From Acarospora socialis (taxonomy: Eukaryota; Ascomycota; Lecanoromycetes; Acarosporales; Acarosporaceae), in contig JAMYGW020000002.1 of assembly GCA_025617375.2 (NCBI GenBank), positions 558,001 to 622,000 on the forward strand: a stretch of 64,000 bases of DNA. The letters are read 5' to 3'. Numbering within the stretch: the stretch's first letter is position 1; every line of letters starts with the position of its first letter. The position numbers and the translations under genes were made by a program. Of this stretch, positions 43,617-54,702 are shown piece after piece. The notes under the pieces are model-generated. The model was not told the DNA's origin and did not search any database. It was given only the letters and a program-made list of their open reading frames with translations.

Positions 43617-45466
43617 TCACAAACCCGCCGTCATCCCAAGCTTTCTCGTAACAGAAAGATAATATTCATACACCGACAACTTCAACTCGACACGCATATA
43701 CGCTCCCCACGCCAAGGCCAGACGGAACAGATTCCGCGGCCACAGCACGCTCCCGTGCTGGGCGATGAGTTCCATCTGTTCCTGGAAGACGGTACGCGAA
43801 CAGTAGCGGGCGAGGATAAGGAAGGTGCGGACGGGACCTTGGCGTGTGTGCAGGTTTTCGTCGAGACTGCGGGCTGTGAGTGCGGATTATACATTAGCAT
43901 TGGGTTCCGTCTAGTCAGTGGATGGATAGGTGTGACGGAAGGGGAGGGTTGCTTACTTAGATCGTTGGTTTTGAGAATAAGGAGTATAATCCGTGGGATG
44001 TGGCCTAGCAGATGAACTATTTCCTGTAGCAGACCCTCGCCAAATGCGTCGGAGATGATTTCTTTCTCCTGCTCGGACCGCGATGAGACGACCGACTGGG
44101 TGATGGAGCGGTAGTCTCGTCCTGTGATGGCGCTTGCGAACAAGGGGAATTCGTCGTCGGTGATGTCGGCTACTTCGTACGCGTACTTGCGCATCCGCTG
44201 CTCGTCGGCGTCAATCACGGCCAGCCAGAGCTTCGCGTAGTTCCGTTGTAGCTGCTTCGGGATCTCTCGGTACAGACCGTGGTCGTAGAGGATGATGTCA
44301 AAGTTCGGTTTTCGTCTTGAGGAGTTCTTTCGGATGGCGATGTTACCTCCATGAGGGTCGCAGTGTAGTGGTGCGCCCTCGCCGAATATCATCTCGTTGA
44401 AAATGCGAGCGAGTGCTGCGGATACCTCGTCTCGATCTATACCGTTGGAATCAATGTACTCGAGATCGTCCGGCCGGTGACCTGAAAGGAACTCCATGAC
44501 GAGGATGCGTTTCATTCCCCACATCACATCGGGTATGACCAAGGGTGCATCGTGGATGTTCTTGAAATATTCTCGAAGCTTGACTGCATTCTGCCCTTCC
44601 TGCGCGAAATCCAATTCCTGTGGTAGAGAATGGCCCATCTCTTCAGACAACCATTCCAGGTCGTATTCGGGAAAGAATTTCTTCAATGTCGAAAACGTAA
44701 ACCGCGTCAATGCCAAGTCTAGCGGGACCCATTCTTCCAGCGCCGGATGCTGCACCTTTACCGCGACCTTTTGTCCCGTCTCTTTCATTTTCGCACTGTG
44801 AACCTGAGCCAACGACGCAGCGCCGATGGGGAGAGTCTCAAACTCATCGAAGAGGTCGGATATCGAATGGCCGGTGTCCTTGACAAACATGGCTTGAATC
44901 GACTCGAACGAGGAGACTGGACACTTGTCCTGCAAGGGTATGAATGTCGTCGTCCACTCGGCAGGAAGGAGGTAGTTCAGACTACTCAAATGCTGACCGA
45001 GCTTGATGAATATTGAGCCGTTCTTCTCGCACACGCGCAGGGTCCGTTCGGCGCAGCGCTTGTGGCATGCTTTGAGGAGGGAGGACCGTTCCTCTTCGCT
45101 GTCGGTCTTGTGTTTCAAGGTAACTCGATAGCTAAGTATGACACCGGTAAGACATCGTTGTCAATGCTTCTTTGTGAGCGCTTACTCGTTCATACACACG
45201 GCCAGTGTGCTCACCAGTCGACCGGTCCTCTCCGCCGCCGCATACCCGTGTTTCACATCGTCCGATAAGGCAAACGCCGCTGCACCAAGCGTCCCTCCGC
45301 CGGCAGCTAGTAGAACCGCTCTCCTCCGCCCAGTTCTTCGCACAGGTCTAACAGATTGTGTCACGAAGCGTTGCGCTGCGGCGGATTGACGCTGCTTTCG
45401 CAAGCATTGCCGACATGTCCATGGAGAAGCCTGCGTTAGCAACGCCCCTAAACCTGGAGGCTTCAT
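43617..45466 (-). CDS. MCP2: Mitochondrial UbiB/ADCK-family atypical kinase, Mcp2 (Cqd2)-like
   Basis: Three exons (45466-45186, 45131-43957, 43873-43617) give 570 residues. The N terminus is Arg/Gln/Ala-rich with a CxxC (WTCRQCLRKQR), consistent with a mitochondrial presequence, followed by a hydrophobic Ala/Gly stretch (AVLLAAGGGTLGAAAFAL). UbiB features are the KxGQ motif in GSIFIKLGQHLSS, Ala-rich loop GAASLAQVH, VAVKVQHP, HCDPHGGNI and DHG (LYDHGLYREI) in place of DFG. The DHG and LPAEWTTTFIPLQDKCP place it with ADCK1/ADCK5 and yeast Mcp2/Cqd2 rather than with Coq8. Mcp2/Cqd2 acts at the mitochondrial inner membrane in coenzyme Q distribution and lipid homeostasis. The last exon contributes RYCSRTVFQEQMELI and YEYYLSVTRKLG. 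Junction phases all fit. Confidence 0.9.
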
Positions 45467-46211
45467 GACCACGGGTGTCTATTAGATGTCCCGGATCACA
45501 CAGAGAGGTCGGATAACTTCGAATTGATTTATTCAAAGTAGGTAACGAGAAGGCAAATCCAAATAAAAATGTCCAAATTGCGCTAGAGAAAGTTCCCCAG
45601 TGATGATGCACGCCGGACCAATCGGCTGCTCCCGAGGAACCATGACCGAATACATGTATGTGTGTCTCACCTTGTCGGTGTCATACAACAGAGGAGGTGC
45701 TTTGCTTGTCGCAAAAAGAGTCCAGACTCATCCACAGCAGCATGTGTATCCTGGAAAGTCTGGACGTCCTCGAGATCTCTCACATTGTGAACCTGCGATA
45801 TTGTTATGCTCAGTAGCTTTATGGTGTATACACAGCAGAGTACCGGCAGATGCTCTCGAGGCCGCTTTACATTAGGCGAATTCATGACTTCTGTTCAAGG
45901 TACCTCACGCCACTTCAAGTGCTACGAAGTATCGAAGCTGGTCCGACCTGAGGTACTGGAGACTGCACACATGAGGTGTTCATGCAATATGGTGTATCTA
46001 ATTCGTATCTTCATGTCGTGGGCGTTTTACTGTCAGCCATCTGTTTAACAAGCATTGTCTGATCTCTTGTTTTTTCAAATATGCTTCTCTACCTTTGAGT
46101 AGTCCTCTCAACTGGTTGATATACTAGTTTTACTACTTGCTTTCAGTCCTTCGTGCTACGCTTTCATTTCATAAATCATGGACAGGTGTGAGGCTTCACC
46201 ACAAGCGAAGT
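45467..46211. other. Intergenic
   Basis: Upstream of the Mcp2-like gene, then sequence leading into the broken transporter. I find no N-terminal half of an MFS transporter here. Nothing else is seen. Confidence 0.45.
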
Positions 46212-46800
46212 CGGTCTACAGCTTCTCGCGGAGCCCTTGGTGCAGCGCTCGGGACATTCGACACCGGCCTAGCTTTACGGATAACAGGTGGATATAGAAC
46301 AGTGAAACGCATTGTCCTCTTTGCCTTCCCCGCAGCACCCATCGGCTACTCACTCAGCAATCTGGAAACCCCAGTTTGGCCAACACAAATCTATACATTC
46401 TTGATGGGCGGAGGCTTCGGCAGTGTGTTAACTGTAGTCCTCATCGCCCAGCTGGGTGTTATTCCCAAGGAAAAGCAGGCCACTGCAACAGGCATGCTCT
46501 ATGCTTTCCGCAGTGTGGGCTCAACCATTGGGCTAGCTGCTTCGAGTGTGCTGCTGCGCACCAGACTGGCGACCTTACGGGCTCTCATTTCGTCCGCCTC
46601 GAAAAGGACACTTTCGGATATCCCTCATTCAGTCTCGAAAACGTGCCGCCGAGCATCCTGTGCGGGATCAGGGCACTGGCACGCCATGTGGGAGGTTTAC
46701 GATGATGCATTGCATGCAGTGTTCATTCTTGCGTCAATCTTTCGTCTGTGGTATTTTGATCGGAAAAAAGACCCTGCACGGTGGCGAGGAGACGGAATGG
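46212..46800 (+). pseudogene. Broken C-terminal fragment of an MFS transporter
   Basis: The plus-strand frame reads GTGLALRITGGYRTVK, LMGGGFGSVLTVVLIAQLGV, PKEKQATATGMLYAFRSVGSTIGLAASSVLL and later VYDDALHAVFILAS. This is the usual C-terminal half of a 14-helix MFS drug/amino-acid (DHA2/Vba-like) transporter. Between the last two blocks the frame degenerates, while the +1 frame briefly reads more MFS-like text (RLEKDTFGYPSFSLENVPP), so at least one frameshift is present. The N-terminal helices and a start are missing upstream. It is best read as the decayed remnant of a host transporter gene. An intron between the two blocks could explain part of the break, but not the missing N terminus. Confidence 0.6.
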
Positions 46801-46801
46801 A

Positions 46802-48100
46802 GAAGTACAGTAGTTGCCAATGTTCTGAACCTACCGGACTGAAGAAGTACTGCGTGCACTGTGGAGCACTATGCACTCAACATCAAGCATGGTTGTTTTA
46901 GATATTCTCAAGCAACCGATAACTTCATGTAGGAGGCAGTACATACACAACAATCGTGACCACCACCATCAGCCCAGCACCATATCCACACCCATCTCCA
47001 CGTCCTTGCTGCAACCCCACAACCAAGCACAATAACAGCGGTCTCCTCATAAACGCTATGCGCCCCTGAGGCGGCCGTCGGCTGCAACGGGTGTCCACAC
47101 CCTCCCTCGAACCCTAAACGAAGCATAGCCCGCAACGATAGAACCGATGTGTTGAACCGCACAGCTCCCTGCATCATTCGAGCTGAAATGACCAATGCGC
47201 CTATTATGCCAATCTACACGAGCAATTTGCCATCGCCCTCTCTGCAGTATAGTACATACGTGACGTGCCGCAACAGCGCCCTAAGGTAGTATACGGGCCG
47301 GCTACGTTCAGGGCTCTCGATTGGAGAGGGGGCGCGCTTCTTGTCTTACCAGCCGCGCCGCGATTAGCTGGCTATCTGGTCGGTCGTTTGCGTTCGTTCT
47401 ACATAGTAGAGGTCCTCAAGGGAAGAGACGAGGGAGTTGTGCTATTCGAGGCAACGGTGTCGAGTCGACATATTGGATTCGGACATGGAGGGGATACCTG
47501 CATGTGGCCTGCATAACGCGTCGGTGTCTTCGAAATTCGGGCCCAATCGAGGGTAGGGCGTTGGTGGTTGTGCTACTGGAACCCCCTTGCTTTGATGTCG
47601 TAGAGAGGAAACGTTCAATGCGCCTGATTCGATTGACATTCGCTGGACGAAGATCTAGAAGGGGGAGGTCAGGTAGGGAGGAAGTCTGGGGGCTGCGGAT
47701 GGGGGCTGTGCTCTGGAGTTACGGAATCAGAGAGAGGAAATAGAGAGGGAGAGCGAGAATTGCAATGTCATATATCCCGTACTCTGCATAAGCTGCTAGA
47801 AATTTGAAGGGTGTCTACTAGTGCTCATACTCGTACAGTAACGACCATGCTTGGCCCAAGAAGACCACCCATAGTTGACAGGACAGGACGGTTTCCGGTT
47901 TCTGCCGCGCCACAAGAGAACGGAAAGCAAACGACCCCTGTTCCGGTAGGGCAGAGGACATTTGATGATAGAAACTAATCACTAGAGGACCGGAAATCCC
48001 AGTCAATCGCGATGCAAGATCCTGGCAAAGTTTCCTAACTGGTAGGTAGTACAGCAGACATGTAGGACAGACTCAAACGACACGATCGAACCGCTGACGG
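46802..48100. other. Intergenic, about 1.3 kb
   Basis: No supported gene. Frames at 46908-47195 (minus) and 47265-47743 (plus) have no motif, though the plus frame has a mildly protein-like run (RGGALLVLPAAPRLAGYLVG). It follows a decayed gene, so further gene debris is possible. Confidence 0.4.
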
Positions 48101-49208
48101 CTAGTCCTGCTCAGCCGTGACGGTCACATCGCTCGAGCTCCTCTTCCTCTTCCGGCTCGGAATCTCCTCCGTCTCACGGTACGCCTCTTTCCGCCTCTTC
48201 ACAAACTCGCGAATCTCGGCCGCGACGTCGGCCTGCCAGGTGCTCCTGCGGTTGCGCAGGGGGTGCAGGAAGCCGGGTGAGCGTCGGGGGTATCGGTACG
48301 GCGGTCGACTGTCCATCTCATCGCTGGAGGTTTTGCGATCCGTTCGCTTGCGAGTCGCGGGCGAAGACGGGCTGCTGGCCGGTGGCGTGTCTCTCGAATC
48401 GAGGCCGGGGGAAGGGTCACGGGGAGGGTCGAGCGGTGGCTGGGCCATCGTGGACCGCGCGCGGGATCGGTCTTCCTCCCTTCTCGAGGCGTGCCGGTCC
48501 CTCTCGCGCTTCCGAAGGCGGTCGAGGAGGTCGCATTTCCGTTGCAGGCATACGATGTGCGCCAGAGAGTATTCGAGGAGGATGTTCCGGGGTACGATGG
48601 ACTTGTGAGAGTTGGACGAGACCTCGAGGAGAAGGTCGGGGAGAAAGTGCCTCTTCATCGCCGTGATGATCTCGCTGCACTTGCGCCGCCTCTCGCGCTC
48701 GACGACTTTGTGGATCACCTGCTTGGTGAGTTTGTGTTTGGACTTCTTGTCTGCCGCGAGCTTGTTGTCCCGTGATGCATTGACAGGCTCGGGTGGGGTT
48801 TGGCTGCGATTCGTTGCAGTGTTGCTGGAAGCGTAGCGTGATGGTGTTTGTCGTAGATCCGGTGGTGAGCAATAACCGTTGTCAGTCATAAGTGCTGGGT
48901 TTCTCCCACTCGAGAGACCACTAGGTCTGAACTGCGCTGGAGATTTGTTAGGTGATCTAATATCAGTGGCTGAGGATTGACATCGCAGCATTGCTCCATT
49001 CAATTGACCAGAGGCAGCGTTGGTCTTATTACCATGTCTGATAGGAGCAGTGAGAGGGGTCCGGAGGGATTCGACGGAGCCACAGAGCCATTTGCTGGAG
49101 GATACACGGTCCGAACAGATTGGTAATGGCAAGCGGCGTTGAGCGATAACTGACGCGCTTTGTTGGGTGCACGGAAGAATGGACACGGCAGACGTCGGTG
49201 TTGGGTTC
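48101..49208 (-). CDS. bHLH transcription factor (5' exon not resolved)
   Basis: An open frame of about 360 codons with no ATG near its beginning. The first internal Met is about 65 codons in, and a CAG acceptor at 49209 suggests an upstream coding exon, possibly within 49290-49475; I could not match phases. A basic helix-loop-helix domain lies in the middle: basic region HKVVERERRRK with the His-x3-Glu-x3-Arg spacing of E-box (CACGTG) binders, helix 1 CSEIITAMKRHFLPDLL, a loop with SSNSHKSIVPRN, and helix 2 ILLEYSLAHIVCLQRK. An Arg/Glu-rich segment (DRLRKRERDRHASRREEDR) continues it. The flanks are Ser/Pro/Arg-rich, with a C-terminal basic RKRKRSSSD. Target genes are unknown. Confidence 0.8.
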
Positions 49209-49515
49209 CTGGTCTCGGGGGTCAGTTACACAGATTGTAAGATGAGTGAGTAGAGGAGACACACTTGGGGACAGAGAGTGCTGGAGAAGTTATATTCCAT
49301 GTTCGCTCCTGAGACCGTGACATGGTGTCTTACGCCGCGACTGAAGCTCCTCGGTGCAGAACAGGTATTCGAAGTGAACTGCCTCCCAACCTCTCAACAT
49401 GGGTACAGTATCATCATCGTAAGCAAGAAACGCTGACACCCTGGACACCGGAGCAGATGTCAAGCACGAGAGCATGATGATAGGTGAGACACCGCTTTTA
49501 TATGTACGTAGTACA

Positions 49516-49881
49516 TCAGTAGACGAAACAGAATAGAGGCAGAACCAGTAGGCCTGAAATCCAAAGCAGAACAGACCCGATCAGACCGCCTTGATTCAAG
49601 TTTGCATCTAGGACGCAGATTATGACGAAAACGATCACAACCATGAAGCCTTGAGGTTGCCCTTTACGAGGCATGATCGACGAAAGGACCCAGACAAAAC
49701 CTGATATCTGCAAACAATCAGCGAGTGGGCACCAAGGTCTCCTCCAAACGCAAATCATTTGGCAACAATGGAAGTATGCGTTGTCCGCGATTAGATGGAA
49801 AGACGTATTGCCCACGAGGCTGGGAGAATCTACAATGTCAGCAGAGCTTCCCCTTGCTTTATCCGTGATTTCTATTGTCAA
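49516..49881 (-). CDS. Doubtful ORF ending in two hydrophobic helices
   Basis: The 121-codon frame is unremarkable in its first half. From an internal ATG near 49672 it reads MPRKGQPQGFMVVIVFVIIC, VLDANLNQGG and GLIGSVLLWISGLLVLPLF, two clear membrane helices in about 53 residues. It may be a small membrane protein or the last exon of a larger one. There is no family match in memory and no supporting context. Confidence 0.25.
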   Translation of the reverse strand: MTIEITDKARGSSADIVDSPSLVGNTSFHLIADNAYFHCCQMICVWRRPWCPLADCLQISGFVWVLSSIMPRKGQPQGFMVVIVFVIICVLDANLNQGGLIGSVLLWISGLLVLPLFCFVY

Positions 49882-49960
49882 ATGATGAAACAGGAGGCAC
49901 GGAGCGCTCTCGGACCTGTTGGCCGTCAGAAACTGCTCTCGGGCACTGATCGACAGGGAG

Positions 49961-50410
49961 TTACTGATAATCTCCTATGGCGGCCGTCTTGATGCCCTCA
50001 CGCTGCAGTTCGCCGTACCCGGCCGCTACCGAACCAGATTGACGGGGAGGAAGCCGGTATCGAGAAGAGGATGGTCGTGGCGGGCCGCTCCCTAACCCCA
50101 GATCTAACCCTGCCGCACAATAAGCTGGATTATTCTGAGACTGGATGAAGCTCATCCACTGGCCAAGTCTGTATGTTGCAAGTCGGGCCATAATCTGTGC
50201 TGCAGGAGCATGTTCTCGCTCTTCAAACGACATGCAGAGAGTCAGCATCAAGTTGAAGCCACATCCGTTATTCCAAGCTGTGTCATATGTGATGCAGCTC
50301 CGCTGCAGATTTCGGCCTTTGGGAAGTCGACCTTGCGGATGGGATTGGACCAAGGCCGGAGTGATCTCATGCAACATTGCTCCTACGTAGAGATGTGCCC
50401 TGAAGATCAT
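49961..50410 (-). CDS. Doubtful ORF, possible C-terminal exon of an unknown protein
   Basis: A 149-codon frame with a moderately protein-like middle (MLTLCMSFEEREHAPAAQI, ARLATYRLGQWMSFIQSQNN) and an ordered-looking end (SGSVAAGYGELQREGIKTA, then AIGDYQ and stop). It is not recognised. The start is arbitrary and an upstream exon is likely if the gene is real. Confidence 0.28.
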   Translation of the reverse strand: MIFRAHLYVGAMLHEITPALVQSHPQGRLPKGRNLQRSCITYDTAWNNGCGFNLMLTLCMSFEEREHAPAAQIMARLATYRLGQWMSFIQSQNNPAYCAAGLDLGLGSGPPRPSSSRYRLPPRQSGSVAAGYGELQREGIKTAAIGDYQ

Positions 50411-51116
50411 GAAGGGATGTCGACTGTTTACGATTCGACGGTCGTCGCCGACGTCGAGGAGTCGTAACTCCGTTTCGGCTACAAGCAGATTCAGAACGAA
50501 CTATCCTGAAACATGCATAAGGTACTGGGGCTGACTGTGAACTCACAGATGTGATGAATCGCAAAGATCTACCTAAACCGTCATCCGTGCATCTTGTCGG
50601 TACGCTGGAACTTTCTGCGACCTACAGAGAAGACGTCGGGAGAAACGGTGCTGTGTCGGCACAATGGGAAAACCCGGAGTAATTAATTATTAAGTTCTCA
50701 TTGAATGCAGAGAAAGTGAGTGGGCTATGCGTTAAGGTACAACAACACAGACAGTATGAACATGAAACCTCAGAAGCCGATGGTGGTGCAAGAGAAAGAG
50801 CATCATAAAACTCATGCGGCTTTTGGTCAACCCGTGGCAGTTGCAGGGAATTCGCTAAAATGCAGTGAACTCTCGAGTAAAGTCACATCTCTGAGCAGGC
50901 CACCGTCTCTGACATCCTTCCAATCCCCTTCGTGCCACATCACCCCATCCTAGGTTCTTGCCAATGGGCGAGCCCGTCCGCTATGAGAATATGCCAAGCA
51001 CGCTACAAGGATCCGAATGAATGAGAGTTCGCTCGACAGCCCGGATGGGAAAAGGAAAACACAAGGACGTCAACGATTACTTCTATTCGATCAAGAACGC
51101 CGTATGTGGTTCACCT

Positions 51117-52515
51117 TTAGAACAACAGAGCCAGCAGACCTGCCACCACGAAAGAACCTCCCATCACCATGGGCTGGCTGACCTCGAAGCGGCCGGCGGC
51201 ACTCTTGGACGACGAGCCGCTAGGCTGAGGGCTGGAGCCTGCCGTGCCTGGGTTGGATTGTCCTTTCGCGCAGACGTATGTTCCCTTGATGACTTGGTTG
51301 TTGTGAGCATTGTCGAAGTTGGAGCACGAGAAATCGGGGCTGGAGGATTGCATGTTGAAACCTCCGCGAACATCGCTGAGAGCCGGTAGAGACACGCTAC
51401 AATAGATGTTAGCAACAGCTTAGATCAAATACGGATCGAGGTGTTGCTTACTTGGTGAAGTTGCCACTGAAATCAAGAGCCCCGCCGACCGTCTGCAATG
51501 CTTGGAAACCATCAATGACCTTCAATTGAGTGTTGTTCGCAATTTGATATCCACCACCGATGGTCTTCAACATCGGGAGCGAGATGTTGGTCAGCTGAGC
51601 ATTGTCATCGAAAACCAGGGAACTGCCGACGGTGGTCAAGTTAGGTGCAGCGAAGCTTTGGAAAAAGTTCTCGTAGAAACCCATGGACCCGTTGACAGCA
51701 CCAAGAGAGGGCAATTTGACGTCGCTGCAGTTGCGGAACGTCATGTTGTAAGCCCACTGCAAGTTGGGGAACGAAGCAGTGAGACGCCTGCCGTTGGCCT
51801 CAATCGTAAGAGCCTTGCTGATGTTTCCCAGCTGTGTCTCGATCTGAGTCAGGTAGGGGTTGTTGTTGATATTGAACGTGTCCACGGTCTGCAGGTCAAT
51901 ACCGTTCAAGGAAGCGAGCTGTGTGTTGGTGATCAGAACATTGGCGGCTCTCGTCACCTTGGAGGTGAAGGAAAGATTTTGCAGATTCGGCAGAGCGTTC
52001 CACGTGATACTGTCCACCATGCTGAGGCGCGGGAAGCCGAGCGTGGAAAGGATGGTCATGTTGGTCAACGAGAAAGATTTATCAATGACCGTCAAGCTGT
52101 CCGCCGAAAGGGTGGTCAACTTGGTCGCACCATTGGCGATGAGACTCCCCTCGATTCGCTGGATGCCATTGAGCTGAATGGTATCGGCAGCTGGTGTGGC
52201 AATGGCGATGTCACCACTGAAAGTCGTGCAGCTGGCCAAAGCTGAGGCATCGCCGCTATTCTGGATCGTCGCTGTTGGTTGACTGCATTGAGCTGTATTT
52301 CGCGAACCAAAAATTAGCCACGCGTCCGAAAGGATGAAGATTCGGGCAAGATATCAGTGCAAAAGTACGATAGAGAAGCAATCTCCTTCGCATCTCATTC
52401 GCGTTGATGATGGAAACGGCAATTGCTGAACGAATTGAGAGCGAAGAATTAGTGACTTACCAGCAGCTGTTGCAGCGACCGCAAGAGCCGGAATGATGAA
52501 CCTTGTGATAGCCAT
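51117..52515 (-). CDS. ECM33: GPI-anchored cell wall protein, Ecm33/Sps2 family
   Basis: Three exons (52515-52461, 52292-51452, 51396-51117) give 391 residues. The N terminus is a signal peptide (MAITRFIIPALAVAATAA), then AQCSQPTATIQNSGDASALA after intron 1. The body is a chain of short leucine-rich, receptor-L-like repeats typical of Ecm33 (CTTFSGDIAIA, IQRIEGSLIANGATKLTTLS, LPNLQNLSFTSKV, LTTVGSSLVFDDNAQLTNIS, LQTVGGALDFSGNF). Several Asn-glycosylation sites and a Cys pair (DFSCSNFDNAH...YVCAKG) are present. The end is a Ser/Gly/Pro-rich stalk, SSSKSAAGR and a hydrophobic tail (MVMGGSFVVAGLLALLF), a GPI attachment signal. Ecm33 is needed for wall integrity and N-linked mannoprotein organisation. 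The start, both introns and the length all fit the family. Confidence 0.94.
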
Positions 52516-53080
52516 TGCTGACTGTCTTTGGAGTGTGGTTAGATAACTAGATATGATCAGCTCCAGCCCAGTTGACGCGAGCGTGTAGTGGTTCTGGTTC
52601 AGGTTAAGTGATCAAAAGACCAACTCTCGCAAGGTGTAAGAGAATGATGAGAGACGTAGGTGTGGGTGTGGGTGTGAATGGGAATCTGGTGATTGTTTGA
52701 TAGACGAACCTGAAGTAGTGAATACAGCTACCAGTATGATTCGGGTGGATAAGAAGTTGGTTGGGTAGAATCGGATAGAAAGGGTTGATGGAATGGGTAG
52801 ATGATTGGGTTGAGGGAGTGTCAAGAATTTAAACAGAAGCGAGAGGAGACAAGATGAGAAAAAGCGACTGTCTACCGTGGTAACGAGGTAGAAGTGTTTC
52901 TCAATGTCGGAAGGGGTGGCTGATGAATGTGAAAAAGATATGTAGATGATGGAGGAGGAGGAGGAGTTGGGAGAAAGAGCGAACAACGAACGAACGAACG
53001 GAGGAAGAAGAATCTTGGTTTGAAGATTTTTGGAGAAAAGGAAGGAGGCTAGGGGCAAAGTAGAGATTGAAAGGGATTAG
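52516..53080 (-). promoter_or_regulatory. Long pyrimidine-rich leader upstream of ECM33
   Basis: Read on the minus strand, roughly 53075-52600 is rich in C and T with CTTTC and TTCTTC words, as in leaders of strongly expressed fungal genes. Two introns in the first 220 bases of the gene also fit high expression. The precise transcription start is unknown. Confidence 0.4.
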
Positions 53081-54702
53081 GATGGTTGGGTGGTATTTGC
53101 TGCTAAAATTTTATGCTCTGCTTTGTGCCGGTCGGGGGGAGGGGTGGTTGGGTTTGGGTTGGGGCAGGAGCAAGGATAATTATTTGTTGTGGCTCGCTCG
53201 ATAAAAAGGCCCATAACATTAACATCAACAAGCCCCTGGCAAGAAAGTACAAGTAACGGACGCGCACATCTTCCATCGCTTAACTTAGTCCCGAGATGGC
53301 AAGGTGCCACCACATTCTCCTCCTGCAGTCTTGTTGGCGCCACCGATGAATGGATGCGCTTGCAATTGGCTTCGACATGCCAAATAAGCTATGTGAGCTG
53401 CTACGAGTACCTACGACGCTGCATATGAAGCCTGCAAGATGGACTGCCTCCCTCTCCAGAGTACCTACTTACTGCCCACTCAACAATGGCCATGGGGAGA
53501 AGAAGGCAGGTAATCCGGATTCAATAGCCACCGTCTTCGAGTCGCTCTATCACGATCAGCAATTCGTGGTTAAGATTACATGTACGGGTATAGACATGCT
53601 CTCACCCGGAGGAGACTAACGTACTCCATCCTACCTACTCCGTATAACTTACCTTAGTCGAGGAGCGACGCAACGAACCGTTCGGGGTTTGATACCATAA
53701 CTGCTGTCATGCATTTGTAGACTTTAGACTGCGCACGTTTCGCTTGCCGGCGTATCGAAACCCTTGTACATCAATACTATTTTAATTGACATTGTTGTCC
53801 GTACCTACCGAGTCAGGAAGTAGCACTTGTCAGTTTACTTTGTCTCGCTTTTCAGTGCGGCAGCGATCTAGATCTACTAGATATATTTCATGGCTCCATT
53901 CCCTTTTGCCGCAATTTATTCAATTTGTAATAGAACAACCAAGCTTTACGGAGTGCTGGCTGGATCATAAAGTTCCTCATACAACACTCTCATTATAGTA
54001 ATGTATACGGTATACAAAGATCCGGATACGCGGCTATACTCCACATCAGAGTAGGCCTACCTTGTTAACCGTAAAATCTGCCGAGGCCGATGATGCTTGA
54101 CGTTACAGTAAGAAAGAAAGATATCGAAAGCACGTGAATCAGATTGTTATATTGCCAATTTGACCAACGGCGATCTGGTCAAAGTCCAATCTTACCTAGC
54201 CCTACCTCTGGAGGGAGAGACAGTGGTCAATAACTCTTTTTGGACGTGCAATCTGTTTCCCCTTCCAAATTGCTGGAGACCATTGATGTGGCGTTCCTAA
54301 TCGGAGTTAATAATAGCTCATGTTCATGTTTAATTCCCCGTTCATATGGTTCTGGACTACTCTAACGGGTCTATTCAACCATACTATGGATCATAAGCAT
54401 TGTCTTCAGGAACCTTGAGCTCTTCAGGCTTTGCATATTCTAATTGCCTTGTACGGACTATCCTGCTGCCATCATCAGGCGTCAAGTGTCAGAATGTCTC
54501 CCGGGGTGAATGCGCGCTAGTCTACTAGTAACCACGGCGGATAGGCTAACCGCTTGTGGAAGAGAGCTGTCAGCTTAAGGTAATCCCCCTTTCCACATCA
54601 CGAGGTGGTCTCCGTGCAGACCCAGAGTCGAGCGCCATACCTAGGATTAGCTCCGCCGCTCTAGCTTTTGGCAATAACGCACTCCCATGATTCATTCGTG
54701 GC
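53081..54702. other. Intergenic, about 1.6 kb, fairly AT-rich
   Basis: No gene is seen between the ECM33 promoter and MAG1. Stretches near 53750-54400 are AT-richer than the surroundings. No transposon ends or tRNA are found. Confidence 0.5.

Larger units (their letters stand above)
49209..51116. other. Region with doubtful exons and no confident gene
   Basis: The minus-strand frame 49290-49475 (MLSCLTSAPV to EELQSRR before GTAAGA) could be the first exon of the bHLH gene. Frames 49516-49881 and 49961-50410 (minus) are listed separately. 50411-51116 shows nothing I can support. Confidence 0.4.

Noticed and set aside
43617-45466. Assignment of the UbiB kinase as Coq8
   Set aside because: DHG in place of DFG and the LPAEWTTTFIPLQD block point to the ADCK1/ADCK5/Mcp2 group instead.
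48117-48872. Several Arg/Ser-rich frames overlapping the bHLH gene
   Set aside because: Shadows of the Arg/Ser-rich bHLH coding sequence; only the minus frame with the helix-loop-helix makes sense.
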